This document shows positions 23,147 through 31,527 of a stretch of 34,296 bases of DNA, piece by piece. The notes beneath the pieces are model-generated. The model had not been told where the DNA came from. It saw only the letters and a program-made list of their open reading frames with translations, and ran no database searches. Positions within the stretch are counted from its first letter, which is position 1. Each line of letters begins with the position of its first letter. The position numbers and the translations under genes are program-made. Source of the stretch: Actinomycetes bacterium (GTDB lineage Bacteria; Actinomycetota; Actinomycetes; Nanopelagicales; Nanopelagicaceae). The stretch covers positions 1 to 34,296 of the forward strand of contig JAHEXJ010000017.1 of assembly GCA_023252155.1 (NCBI GenBank). Reading direction: 5' to 3'.

Positions 23147-25045
23147 TCAGTCTTGGTTTTGTCGCTTAGCCCGTGCAGTCAGGCGAGCGCGCTCGTCTGC
23201 GTTAAGGATCACTTTGCGGATTCGAACCATGGCCGGTGTCACTTCGATGCACTCGTCTTCACGGCAGAACTCGAGGGCGCCTTCCATATTGAGTCGCTTA
23301 GGCGGGATAAGGCGCTCGGCCTCATCAGTACCCGAGGAACGCATGTTGGTCAGCTTCTTTTCGCGCACTGCATTGACGTCCATATCTTCTGAACGCGAAT
23401 TCTCTCCGATGACCATGCCCTCGTAAACCTCTGCGCCCGGTTCGACGAAGATAGATCCACGATCTTGGATTGCGTACATGGCGTAGCTCGTAACAAAACC
23501 GCGGCGATCTGAGACAAGTGAGCCAGTTGGCCGGGTGCGTAGTTCGCCGTGCCAGGCCTCGTAGCCGTCAAAGACGTGGTGGAGCAGGCCAGTTCCGCGA
23601 GTTTCTGTAAGGAATTCAGTACGGAATCCGATCAAGCCACGGGAAGGAACGCGGTAGTCAAGACGAATCCATCCGGTGCCGTGGTTGACCATCTGCTCCA
23701 TACGGGCTTTGCGAAGCGCCATCAACTGCGTGATAACGCCCAAATAATCTTCAGGGGCATCGATAGTCAGGTGCTCCATTGGTTCGTGCATCTTGCCGTC
23801 GACCAGCTTGGTAACGACCTGTGGCTTGCCAACAGTGAGTTCGAAACCTTCGCGCTTCATGATTTCTACAAGAACCGCGAGCTGTAGTTCGCCACGACCC
23901 TGTACTTCCCATGTGTCTGGGCGATCAGTGTTGAGGACTCGAAGGGAAACGTTACCGATCAATTCTGCATCAAGGCGGCTCTTAACGAGACGAGCAGTCA
24001 ACTTTGTGCCGCTCTGTCCGGCAAGGGGTGATGTGTTGATACCAATTGTCATCGAGATACTTGGTTCATCGACTGTGATCAATGGAAGTGCGATCGGATT
24101 ATCCGCATCTGCCAAAGTTTCGCCCAAAGTAATAGTGTCAAAACCGGCAACCGCGATGATGTCTCCAGGACCTGCTTCAAGTGCTGGAACTCGCTCGAGT
24201 GCTTCGGTCAATAGAAGTTCGGAGACTTTGACTTTCTCCATCGTTCCATCGGTCTTGATCCAAGCGACGGTCTGGCCCTTCTTGATAACGCCTTCGCGAA
24301 CACGGCAGAGAGCAAGACGACCAAGGTAAGGAGATGAGTCGAGGTTGGTCACGTGCGCTTGAAGCGGCGCACCTTCGTGATACTCCGGAGCCGGAATTGC
24401 AGAGAAGATGGTGTCGAAGAGTACGTCTAGGTTTTCTTCCTCTGGCATTCCGCCATCGGCGGTACGAGTTAGCGATGCACGCCCTGCTTTGGCAGAGGCG
24501 TAAACAATAGGAAATTCAATCTGCTTCTCATTGGCGTCTAGGTCCAAGAAAAGTTCGTAGGTCTCATCGACGACTTCAGCAATCCGCGAGTCAGGGCGGT
24601 CGACCTTATTAATAACAAGAATTACTGGCAAATTTTTCTCAAGTGCCTTACGAAGCACGAAACGGGTCTGTGGCAATGGACCTTCAGAGGCATCCACCAG
24701 CAGAAGTACGCCGTCGACCATTTCGAGTCCACGTTCTACTTCGCCGCCGAAGTCGGCGTGGCCCGGTGTGTCGATAATGTTGACGATGTTGGTACCGCGG
24801 TGAACCGCGGTGTTCTTGGCAAGAATAGTGATGCCCTTTTCGCGCTCCAGATCCATCGAGTCCATCATTCGGTCCTGGCCCTCGGATTGCTCCTTATAAG
24901 CGGCAAAGGCACCAGACTGCCAGAGCATGGCGTCAACGAGGGTGGTCTTGCCGTGGTCAACGTGGGCAATAATGGCGACGTTTCGCAGGTTGTCACGCTT
25001 TTTGATCGGCAAACCTGCCAAATGCGCTGTAAATGAATTAGCCAT
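23147..25045 (-). CDS. typA: Translational GTPase TypA/BipA
   Basis: The 632-residue protein is a full-length TypA. G1 is AHVDHGKTT near residue 28, G3 [14 protein letters not shown], and G4 NKVDR. These are followed by beta-barrel and EF-G-like domains III and V and the TypA-specific C-terminal domain (segments such as [18 protein letters not shown] and [14 protein letters not shown]). It binds the ribosome and supports 50S assembly and growth under stress or cold. The ATG at 25045 follows GAGGG. A single-gene promoter probably lies in 25046-25180, with AGAATA on the plus strand (TATTCT on the minus, 25106-25101) as a possible -10. Confidence 0.96.
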   Translation of the reverse strand: MANSFTAHLAGLPIKKRDNLRNVAIIAHVDHGKTTLVDAMLWQSGAFAAYKEQSEGQDRMMDSMDLEREKGITILAKNTAVHRGTNIVNIIDTPGHADFGGEVERGLEMVDGVLLLVDASEGPLPQTRFVLRKALEKNLPVILVINKVDRPDSRIAEVVDETYELFLDLDANEKQIEFPIVYASAKAGRASLTRTADGGMPEEENLDVLFDTIFSAIPAPEYHEGAPLQAHVTNLDSSPYLGRLALCRVREGVIKKGQTVAWIKTDGTMEKVKVSELLLTEALERVPALEAGPGDIIAVAGFDTITLGETLADADNPIALPLITVDEPSISMTIGINTSPLAGQSGTKLTARLVKSRLDAELIGNVSLRVLNTDRPDTWEVQGRGELQLAVLVEIMKREGFELTVGKPQVVTKLVDGKMHEPMEHLTIDAPEDYLGVITQLMALRKARMEQMVNHGTGWIRLDYRVPSRGLIGFRTEFLTETRGTGLLHHVFDGYEAWHGELRTRPTGSLVSDRRGFVTSYAMYAIQDRGSIFVEPGAEVYEGMVIGENSRSEDMDVNAVREKKLTNMRSSGTDEAERLIPPKRLNMEGALEFCREDECIEVTPAMVRIRKVILNADERARLTARAKRQNQD

Positions 25046-25182
25046 GAACCCTCAACTCCACTCGATTGTGCCCTTAATGAACATCAACAGAGCGGTGCAA
25101 AGAATAGCATCTAGCACATGTAACCCTTAAATCGTGAGAATTTTACGCGAGAAACTAAAGTCTTGGCGCTAAATGGGACAGA

Positions 25183-25188
25183 TATAGT
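25183..25188 (+). promoter_or_regulatory. -10 element TATAGT upstream of the aminotransferase-exporter pair
   Basis: TATAGT (25183-25188) matches the consensus well. A weak GTCTTG sits 17 nt upstream. The start would be near 25195, giving a short leader to the ATG at 25221 with the AAAGGGA ribosome site. Confidence 0.45.
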
Positions 25189-25220
25189 GGCGCTAGTGCG
25201 CCTTGGAAAGGGACAAACGA

Positions 25221-26573
25221 ATGGCTAATTCATCCATTAATTCAACGGACGGGGCTGACGTTTTCGCCCAAGATCGTGCCCATGTATTTCATTCATGGTC
25301 TGCGCAAGCGCAAATTGCTCCAATTCCTGTTGCCGGTGCCCAAGGTTCTTACTTCTGGGATTACGATGGAAAGAAATATCTAGACTTCTCATGTCAATTA
25401 GTGTTCACAAATATCGGTCATCAACACCCAAAAGTTGTTAAAGCAATTCAAGATCAAGCGGCCGTACTCGCAACAATCGCCCCGCAGCATGCAAACGTTG
25501 CTCGCAATGAAGCCGCGAAAAGAATTGTCGAACTCGCCGGACCAAAATTCCAAAAAGTCTTTTTCACAAACGCCGGCGCCGATGCCGTTGAAAACGCGAT
25601 TCGTATGGCCAGACTCCATACTGGCAAAGAGAAGATTCTTACGACCTACCGTTCGTATCACGGCAACACGGGCGCAGCGATTACTGCAACGGGCGATCCC
25701 CGACGCTTCCCCAACGAGTACGCGATAGGGCACGTACATTTCTGGGGACCATATCTTTACCGATCCTCGTTCTGGGCAACTAGCGAAGAGCAAGAATGTT
25801 CGCGCGCCCTAGAACATCTCGAGCAGACCATAATCTTCGAAGGTCCTGCCACTATTGCCGCGGTCATGCTTGAGAGCATTCCCGGAACTGCTGGAGTTCT
25901 TGTTCCTCCAAAGGGATACCTCGAAGGTGTTCGTGCCCTGTGCGACAAATACAAGATTCTCTGGATAGCCGATGAAGTCATGTCTGGCTTCGGCCGTGCT
26001 GGCAAATGGTTCGCTTTCCAACATTCGACCGTGGTACCTGACTTAATTACCTTCGCTAAAGGCGTTACGTCTGGATATGTCGCCCTCGGCGGTGTCGTCA
26101 TTCCCGATGAGATTGCCAAGACATTTGACGACAGAGTTTTCCCAGGCGGACTCACGTATTCGGGCCATCCTCTTGCTTGCGCGACTGCGGTTGCCACACT
26201 CGATGCGATGAAGGAAGAAAAGATGGTGGAGAACGCCGCCCATATCGGCGAGACCATCTTGGGTCCGGGACTTCGAGATCTGGCAAAAAAGCACAAGGTG
26301 ATGGGTGATATTCGGGGCACCGGCGTCTTCTGGAGTGTCGACTTCGTCTCCGACCGCGAATCACGTGCTCCGCTTGCCCCGTACGGAGCATCGAGTCCGG
26401 CGATGAACGAGCTCGTTGCAGCATGCAGAAAGAATGGTCTGATGCCCTTCGCCAACTTCAACCGTTTGCAGTTGGTGCCGCCCTGCAACATTTCCGAGGC
26501 CGATGCCAAATTGGGACTAGAACTACTTGATATTTCCATCGCGGAAATAGACAAGTACTACACCGCTAAATAG
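25221..26573 (+). CDS. Class III PLP-dependent aminotransferase, omega-amino acid:pyruvate / taurine:pyruvate type
   Basis: The 450-residue protein shows the class III signatures: HSWSAQ at the N-terminus, KVFFTNAGADAVENAIRMAR, the YRSYHG turn, the PLP aspartate in WIADEVMSGFGRAG (Asp251), and the PLP lysine in TFAKGVTSG (Lys280). The N-terminal HSWSAQ and the DFSCQLVFTNIGHQHP block resemble the taurine:pyruvate aminotransferase branch, but beta-alanine or another omega-amine donor is equally possible. The ATG at 25221 is preceded by AAAGGGA; the TTG at 25203 that extends the frame is less likely. The EamA gene follows by 12 nt, so amine metabolism and export may be linked. Confidence 0.85.
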   Translation: MANSSINSTDGADVFAQDRAHVFHSWSAQAQIAPIPVAGAQGSYFWDYDGKKYLDFSCQLVFTNIGHQHPKVVKAIQDQAAVLATIAPQHANVARNEAAKRIVELAGPKFQKVFFTNAGADAVENAIRMARLHTGKEKILTTYRSYHGNTGAAITATGDPRRFPNEYAIGHVHFWGPYLYRSSFWATSEEQECSRALEHLEQTIIFEGPATIAAVMLESIPGTAGVLVPPKGYLEGVRALCDKYKILWIADEVMSGFGRAGKWFAFQHSTVVPDLITFAKGVTSGYVALGGVVIPDEIAKTFDDRVFPGGLTYSGHPLACATAVATLDAMKEEKMVENAAHIGETILGPGLRDLAKKHKVMGDIRGTGVFWSVDFVSDRESRAPLAPYGASSPAMNELVAACRKNGLMPFANFNRLQLVPPCNISEADAKLGLELLDISIAEIDKYYTAK

Positions 26574-26585
26574 GACAGAAAATTC

Positions 26586-27533
26586 ATGGCGCGCTCGCAT
26601 AACTCAAAGACCTGGGTCGCGCTCTGGACTGTCTACATACTCTGGGGTTCGACTTACTTTGCAATAGCGATCGCAGTCAGATCAATGCCGTCGCTTCTCG
26701 CCATGGGAATCCGCTTCCTGCAGGCATCGCTCCTGCTTGGACTATTCCTTCTCATTCGCAAAGGCACAATTCCCTTTCGTATACCGCGAAAAGAAATACT
26801 CAGCGCAGGAATGTTCGGGGCCATGCGCCTTGGTATCGGTCTCGGCGCGACGTCCCTTGCCGAGCACACCGTTCCAAGCGGGATTGCAGCGCTTATTTAC
26901 AGCTGCCTTCCGTTATGGATCTCACTCTTTCGGGCCATGTCCGGTGATCGACCTGCTGCCCTTTCTTGGTTTGGAATTGCGATCGGATTCATTGGAGTCG
27001 CCATCCTCCTAAAGCCTGGACAAGTGACGGCAGTGGCCCATTCCGATCCAAATAAACTCTGGTTCTGGATGGCCGTCATTCTCTTCGGGAACTTCTGTTG
27101 GGCGTTGGGCACTTTCTTGGCACCCAAATTTCCAACCCCGAAAAATACTTTTATCTCCACTTTCTACGAGATGCTTTTCGCGGGATTCATACTCATCGTC
27201 GTTGGGATGATTTCAGGTGAGAAATTGTCCAGTTTCAAAAACAGCACTTCCTCTGGATGGCTCGCACTTCTTTATCTCAGCATCTTCGGCTCGATTATCG
27301 GTTATAGCGCCTACGTCTGGCTAGTTGCCAACGCGCCCGTTGGATTGACCGCAACATACGCATATGTGAATCCTGTGGTCGCCGTCTTTCTCGGCGTTGT
27401 ATTCATTCATGAGAAGTTTCGAATTTCAGAATTGCTTGGAGGGTTAGTTGTCGTGTTGGGCGTAATACTTGTTGTCAGCGTTGAAGGACGAAAGAAGTCC
27501 GCTACTCCGGTTCGGCCACTGGAAAATCTGTAG
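26586..27533 (+). CDS. EamA/DMT-superfamily transporter
   Basis: The 315-residue protein is strongly hydrophobic, with about 10 membrane segments arranged as two EamA repeats (first about 10-145, second about 160-300). Typical motifs include LWGSTYFAIAIAVR and PSGIAALIYSCLPLW in the first half and YLSIFGSIIGYSAYVWLV...YAYVNPVVAVFLGVVF in the second. EamA proteins usually export amino acids or related metabolites. It follows the aminotransferase gene by 12 nt and is probably co-transcribed. Its last 32 nt overlap the 3' end of the convergent MFS gene. Confidence 0.9.
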   Translation: MARSHNSKTWVALWTVYILWGSTYFAIAIAVRSMPSLLAMGIRFLQASLLLGLFLLIRKGTIPFRIPRKEILSAGMFGAMRLGIGLGATSLAEHTVPSGIAALIYSCLPLWISLFRAMSGDRPAALSWFGIAIGFIGVAILLKPGQVTAVAHSDPNKLWFWMAVILFGNFCWALGTFLAPKFPTPKNTFISTFYEMLFAGFILIVVGMISGEKLSSFKNSTSSGWLALLYLSIFGSIIGYSAYVWLVANAPVGLTATYAYVNPVVAVFLGVVFIHEKFRISELLGGLVVVLGVILVVSVEGRKKSATPVRPLENL

Positions 27534-28752
27534 TCGGCATTCCAAACTCGACTTCATGATGTGGATTCCTTTTTGAAGTTCCGAGAATGGTTGGAGCAAA
27601 TGCACCCGTCGTCACAAGACAAGCAATGCCACTAAGGAGTATCGCAATACGTGGGTCGATTACTGTGACAACGGCTCCACCTATAGCAAATGAAGCGATC
27701 TGGCCGGCTGACGTTACCCCTTGCACAGCTGATGTAACACGGCCTCGACTTACATCCGGAGCGCGCTGGAGCATGAGTGCAAAGAAATAGGCATTCAAAG
27801 TGCTGACGCCGATTCCCGCCATCGCAGCCACGGGAAAGAGCAGCACCCAATTCCAGGCACACCCAGTCAGAAGTACTCCAAGCCCTGCCAAAAATGCACC
27901 TGCAATTATGTTCACTGGCAATCGCTCTTGACTGACTTCGCGTCTTTCATTGAAGACGGCCGCTACCAACGCACCTGCAGCAAATGTGGAGCCTACGAGT
28001 CCATAGGCAAACGTTGTGGCATGAAGATTGTTCAGGACGAAGAATAATTCTCCTACGCTGTACATCCCAACTGTCACATTCAAACTAAATCCCAAGATCG
28101 TTAAAGCTCGTATAACGGGTTCTTTTCTCACTATTTGCAATCCGACCCATACCTCACCTCGAACCCGTGGCCCTCTTTCGCGCGCGTGAAAGGGAAGGGT
28201 GAGGAAGATCGGAACGAGTGTGATCAGTGCAAATGTGGCGGCATCGGCGATCATCGGTGACACGAAACCCAGTTTGCTAACCATGAGTCCGGCGATACCG
28301 GGCCCGCCGATTCCCGCCAATGCGTAAAGCGCTTGAAACAGCGACATCGCCCGTGGCATTGCTTCTTTGCCTACGATTTCAGGCAACGTTGCCGACCACG
28401 CAGGGCCTGAAACTGCTTGGCCTGCCCCGATCAGACCAATCAGCACAACAGAAACATAGAGAGGCGAATTAATTGCGAGGAGCGCAGCGAAAATCGCCTG
28501 TACGGCAGTCACAATGGGGGCAAGACGGCGCACCGGTACGCGATCGGTAATTGTTCCCGCCCAAGGTGAAAGCAAGATCAGAGGCAGTTGACCCGCCGCC
28601 ATGATTGCCGCTATTGAAAGGGCACCACCACCGTTGTGCTTGACTCTTAACAAAAGAGCGAAGATGGCAAGTTCGTCGCCAAGAAGCGAGATTGCCCGAG
28701 ATATGGCAATGATTCGAATCGTGTTCCAACCTTTTGGACTCTGCTCTGACAC
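27502..28752 (-). CDS. MFS transporter
   Basis: The 416-residue protein has about 12 hydrophobic segments and MFS features, including WAGTITDRVPVRRL between TM2 and TM3, a family-type loop. It resembles the MFS_3/drug-efflux-like group, but the substrate cannot be stated. The start is GTG at 28752, 9 nt downstream of the second small three-TM gene, so it is likely the last gene of that operon. The 3' end overlaps EamA by 32 nt on the opposite strand. Confidence 0.88.
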   Translation of the reverse strand: MSEQSPKGWNTIRIIAISRAISLLGDELAIFALLLRVKHNGGGALSIAAIMAAGQLPLILLSPWAGTITDRVPVRRLAPIVTAVQAIFAALLAINSPLYVSVVLIGLIGAGQAVSGPAWSATLPEIVGKEAMPRAMSLFQALYALAGIGGPGIAGLMVSKLGFVSPMIADAATFALITLVPIFLTLPFHARERGPRVRGEVWVGLQIVRKEPVIRALTILGFSLNVTVGMYSVGELFFVLNNLHATTFAYGLVGSTFAAGALVAAVFNERREVSQERLPVNIIAGAFLAGLGVLLTGCAWNWVLLFPVAAMAGIGVSTLNAYFFALMLQRAPDVSRGRVTSAVQGVTSAGQIASFAIGGAVVTVIDPRIAILLSGIACLVTTGAFAPTILGTSKRNPHHEVEFGMPTTDFPVAEPE

Positions 28753-28761
28753 TATGCGTCT

Positions 28762-29199
28762 TCAAAAGTTCCAGTGAAAAAAGAGAATCAAAGCAGTCGC
28801 TCCGAAAACAACGGTAAAGAATGAGATCAACCATCGCTTATTGGCTTCAACTCCCCGAAGCAGAAGAACATAATCTACTGTAATCATCGACGTGACTACG
28901 TATACACCTCTTATCGTGTCGTGATAAGTCTTGAATCCGAGAAAATAAAAATCTGTTGCCTTTGCGCCGAATTCAAAATGATCGATGACCATGAGAACGA
29001 AGAAGGTGATGAGAGCGGTAAGAATCGATGTCGTGAGCACGGCCAAAATAGGTGACCGAGACAAGACGTATCCATGCGAAAATCTAAATAAAGGCGAACT
29101 CGGATCCTCCTGCAAAATCTTCGTTCGATTCAATACATCTGCGTCGAATCGCGCCCGCCTCCTCAACTTTTTAGGACCTTTGGTTGCATCTGACTCCAT
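28762..29199 (-). CDS. Small three-TM membrane protein, paralogue of the upstream gene
   Basis: The 145-residue protein has a charged N-terminus (MESDATKGPKKLRRRARF), the motif SPLFRFSHGYVLSRSP and about three membrane segments (near 52-74, 95-115, 122-142). It ends ILFFHWNF. It aligns with the preceding gene over its whole length: EDxxxPxFxFSHGxxLxRSP, a shared VxTxD in TM2 and the terminal LFHWxF. The ATG at 29199 overlaps the previous stop as TAATG; a longer frame to 29499 runs through the upstream gene and is rejected. No known family was recognised. An MFS gene follows 9 nt later. Confidence 0.75.
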   Translation of the reverse strand: MESDATKGPKKLRRRARFDADVLNRTKILQEDPSSPLFRFSHGYVLSRSPILAVLTTSILTALITFFVLMVIDHFEFGAKATDFYFLGFKTYHDTIRGVYVVTSMITVDYVLLLRGVEANKRWLISFFTVVFGATALILFFHWNF

Positions 29200-29648
29200 T
29201 AGGACCACCCCATAAAGGACCAGTGAAAGAGAATCATTGGAAGAATGAAGATTGCGACAAAGTAGCCTGCGAGCAAGAATGAACGCTTTCGTAAACCAAA
29301 TCCAAAGAGTGCCTCGGCTAAATCGATTGTCATTACTCCCGCAAAATAGACAACCGACTGCACCATAAATACGGGAATGTGAAGATTCAATAAAGCAATG
29401 GAGGGGTAATGAGTCTGTTTCTTGAATAGAGCGAGAACCATGACACCGGAGAAGAGCATTAATACGTAGAAGAAAAAGTTCGCCACTATGGACACCCAAG
29501 GGGACCTGAGAATTAGATTTCCATGCGAAAATCCAAAAGCAGGTGCGGTGGAATCTTCTTTTATCGATTGGAACTTATTCACAATGTCCAAGCGATTTCG
29601 TTTCCACCTGGATAACTTTTGAACTCCAGTACGTTCTGCTGACTCCAT
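29199..29648 (-). CDS. Small three-TM membrane protein, first of a tandem paralogous pair
   Basis: The 149-residue protein has a basic N-terminus, the motif KEDSTAPAFGFSHGNLILRSP and about three membrane segments (near 52-76, 88-110, 123-143). It ends LFHWSFMGWS. The start is well supported by GGAGGT before the ATG at 29648 and a good -10 (TATAGT) upstream. It is a paralogue of the next gene and together they form a tandem duplication. DNA identity persists at the FSHG segment, where TCCATGCGAAAATC (plus strand) is found in both copies. The function is unknown. It may be part of a membrane complex with the MFS protein or the DMF-ase-like protein upstream. Confidence 0.77.
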   Translation of the reverse strand: MESAERTGVQKLSRWKRNRLDIVNKFQSIKEDSTAPAFGFSHGNLILRSPWVSIVANFFFYVLMLFSGVMVLALFKKQTHYPSIALLNLHIPVFMVQSVVYFAGVMTIDLAEALFGFGLRKRSFLLAGYFVAIFILPMILFHWSFMGWS

Positions 29649-29669
29649 GCGTACCTCCAGTTATGAGGC

Positions 29670-29675
29670 ACTATA
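29670..29675 (-). promoter_or_regulatory. -10 element TATAGT for the tandem three-TM gene pair
   Basis: TATAGT (29675-29670, minus strand) matches the consensus and is followed by GGAGGT (29658-29653) and the ATG at 29648. No clear -35 is visible. It suggests the pair can be expressed independently of the upstream gene, 69 nt away. Confidence 0.4.
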
Positions 29676-29717
29676 CATTCGCAAATCCAGGTAGTGACTC
29701 TCCGAAGGCTGAGTTTC

Positions 29718-31433
29718 CTACTTAAGTGTGGCTCCAACGGCCTTTGTCTGCCACATCTTCAAAATCTGACTGGTCATAGTTTGCATCGTCTTCTCGGTTG
29801 CAGGTCCAACCGCATGAGAGACGCACGAAGGCAAAAGATTGCATGTCCACGTTGTGAGTCCGGCGTCAAACACAGCAGAACCCGAAGGAGTCGTAAACCA
29901 GACTGTTTGCTCCACGGGAACTTTTTCAAACTTCGAGACTTCTTCTTCGGTTGACGGAAGGACGTCCCTGAAGTCCAATTTGCCAGTAAATATGACGTGG
30001 ACGTTGGGCGGCTCCGCCGCGTTCTTAACTGTGGCATCGATTTCAGTATCTCCGGATACCCCATCGATCGTTGAATTCGCGGGGATCTTGAGCCATTTCG
30101 GAATGTCAACTGCGTGCAAATTTCCGTAGACATGCACTCCATTTGTTTCAGTGCCCAGAATGAGATTTGGAGGCGTGTTCACGTGCGGATCTTGAAATTC
30201 AACCGTGACAAAGTTATTTGCGGTCACCGGATCTTCGGTCGTCTTTCGGTAGACGATGACGTGGCGGTACTCCCCTTTAGGCGAAGGCCCTAAGCGCGTT
30301 TGCCAATAGGCGTTATTTGCACCAAGGAAAGCCAGATTGATTCCCTGATTCCTGTCCGCGATAGCCGTTTCAAACATCCGACGCGTGAAATATTCCGCAT
30401 GGCCGCTGAAGACAAGCCCGTTGTAATGTGTTGAAATCGACGGCCATTGATGAAGGTCGGTGTCTGCGATCTGATCGGTGTTAAGTCCCTCTTTTTCTAG
30501 GAACTGCACCAAAGTGATGCCGTCGCGATCTAGATGAAGGGCTCCGCTTCCTTCAATAGGGCGATCAAGGGAGACGATGCGACTTCGCTCAAGGCGACGG
30601 GCGACGATGCTTCCGCCAGGCCCGAGATAAAGCGAGCGGCCACCGAAAGTGTTGTATGCGGCCCATGTCATCGTTGAGTGAACCAACACAAGTTTGGAAC
30701 TTGCCAAGGGACTTCGCACAATCAAGGGCGCAATGGATTCAATAGCACCTCGTGGAGAGATGGATGCGATTAAGTAGAAGCCAGGGGTCCAATTCTTCCC
30801 GACCGTGAACTTCAAGGTGGACTTCCATTTAGTTTCAACCATGCGCTCGGCGTTCTTAACGATTGGCATCTTCTGCAATTTCAACTTGATCGGTTTTGAT
30901 TTCCAGACAAGTCGCGCGCCACTTCCGCCGTACCAGCCAATTCGCAGCGCTTCGAAAGTTCTCTTACCAACTGGAGCCTCGGTTGTTAAGTGCGAAGATG
31001 CATAAATGTTGATGGTCTGCCCACACGAAACTGAGGACTGATCCAACCACAGGACACTTCCACGAGGGCTTGCAACGTCTAAGTTGTGCCAACTCTTCAT
31101 TGACATCTTCACGCCGGGTCTTTGATTTTCTTTCTTCACCCATTCGCCCGCGAGTGGCGCACAAGTTGAGTTCTTGTATAGACCAATATCCGCCGGAATT
31201 TTGGTGGCCAATGATTGAGCGAACGTTTCAATTGCATTCTTATTGATATCCGGGTGCTTGGCCAAAGGGGCTATCTTCACAGGTTGGCGTTCCTGCAAAT
31301 CGAAATAGAAGGTGATGCTTAATCCCGCGCCGAGGACGATAAGAACAACCGCGATCACACTAAAGAGCGTGGCCTTGGGATGGGCGCGGAAAGTCTGCCA
31401 CTCCCTATAGATGGCGTTAGCCAGTTTGGACAT
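29718..31433 (-). CDS. Membrane-anchored N,N-dimethylformamidase beta subunit-like (DMFA2_C) protein
   Basis: The 571-residue protein has one N-terminal membrane segment (about 22-45) and an extracytoplasmic domain of about 520 residues. Family-like motifs are FEALRIGWYGGSGARLV, WAAYNTFGGRSLY, YNGLVFSGHAEYFTRRM and NLAFLGANNAYWQTRL, which match the large-subunit domain of N,N-dimethylformamidase found also in many actinobacterial proteins of unknown role. Cysteines near 85, 137 and the C-terminus (TCNLLPSC) suggest disulfides outside the cell. No small alpha subunit is present, so formamidase activity is doubtful. It sits upstream of the tandem three-TM genes and downstream of a phosphodiester glycosidase-like gene on the same strand. 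Confidence 0.75.
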   Translation of the reverse strand: MSKLANAIYREWQTFRAHPKATLFSVIAVVLIVLGAGLSITFYFDLQERQPVKIAPLAKHPDINKNAIETFAQSLATKIPADIGLYKNSTCAPLAGEWVKKENQRPGVKMSMKSWHNLDVASPRGSVLWLDQSSVSCGQTINIYASSHLTTEAPVGKRTFEALRIGWYGGSGARLVWKSKPIKLKLQKMPIVKNAERMVETKWKSTLKFTVGKNWTPGFYLIASISPRGAIESIAPLIVRSPLASSKLVLVHSTMTWAAYNTFGGRSLYLGPGGSIVARRLERSRIVSLDRPIEGSGALHLDRDGITLVQFLEKEGLNTDQIADTDLHQWPSISTHYNGLVFSGHAEYFTRRMFETAIADRNQGINLAFLGANNAYWQTRLGPSPKGEYRHVIVYRKTTEDPVTANNFVTVEFQDPHVNTPPNLILGTETNGVHVYGNLHAVDIPKWLKIPANSTIDGVSGDTEIDATVKNAAEPPNVHVIFTGKLDFRDVLPSTEEEVSKFEKVPVEQTVWFTTPSGSAVFDAGLTTWTCNLLPSCVSHAVGPATEKTMQTMTSQILKMWQTKAVGATLK

Positions 31434-31460
31434 GCCTAATGATTCCCATTCGTCGCGATT

Positions 31461-31492
31461 GAGAAAGATGTTACCCCGAGCAAGGGGTCATC
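31461..31492 (-). terminator. Possible terminator between the glycosidase-like and DMF-ase-like genes
   Basis: On the minus strand ATGACCCC can pair with GGGGTAACAT (8 bp with a bulged A) across TTGCTC and is followed by CTTTCTC. The T tract is interrupted, so efficiency is uncertain. Confidence 0.35.
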
Positions 31493-31527
31493 AAAGCCAA
31501 ACTATGATTTATTCAACAAACCCGTGT

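Noticed and set aside
25757-26554. Minus-strand ORF of 265 residues inside the aminotransferase gene
   Set aside because: It is antisense to a well-supported PLP enzyme and has the composition of a shadow frame.
29200-29499. N-terminal extension of the second three-TM protein
   Set aside because: It lies wholly within the first three-TM gene in another frame; the ATG at 29199 with TAATG coupling and paralogy to the first gene fix the start.
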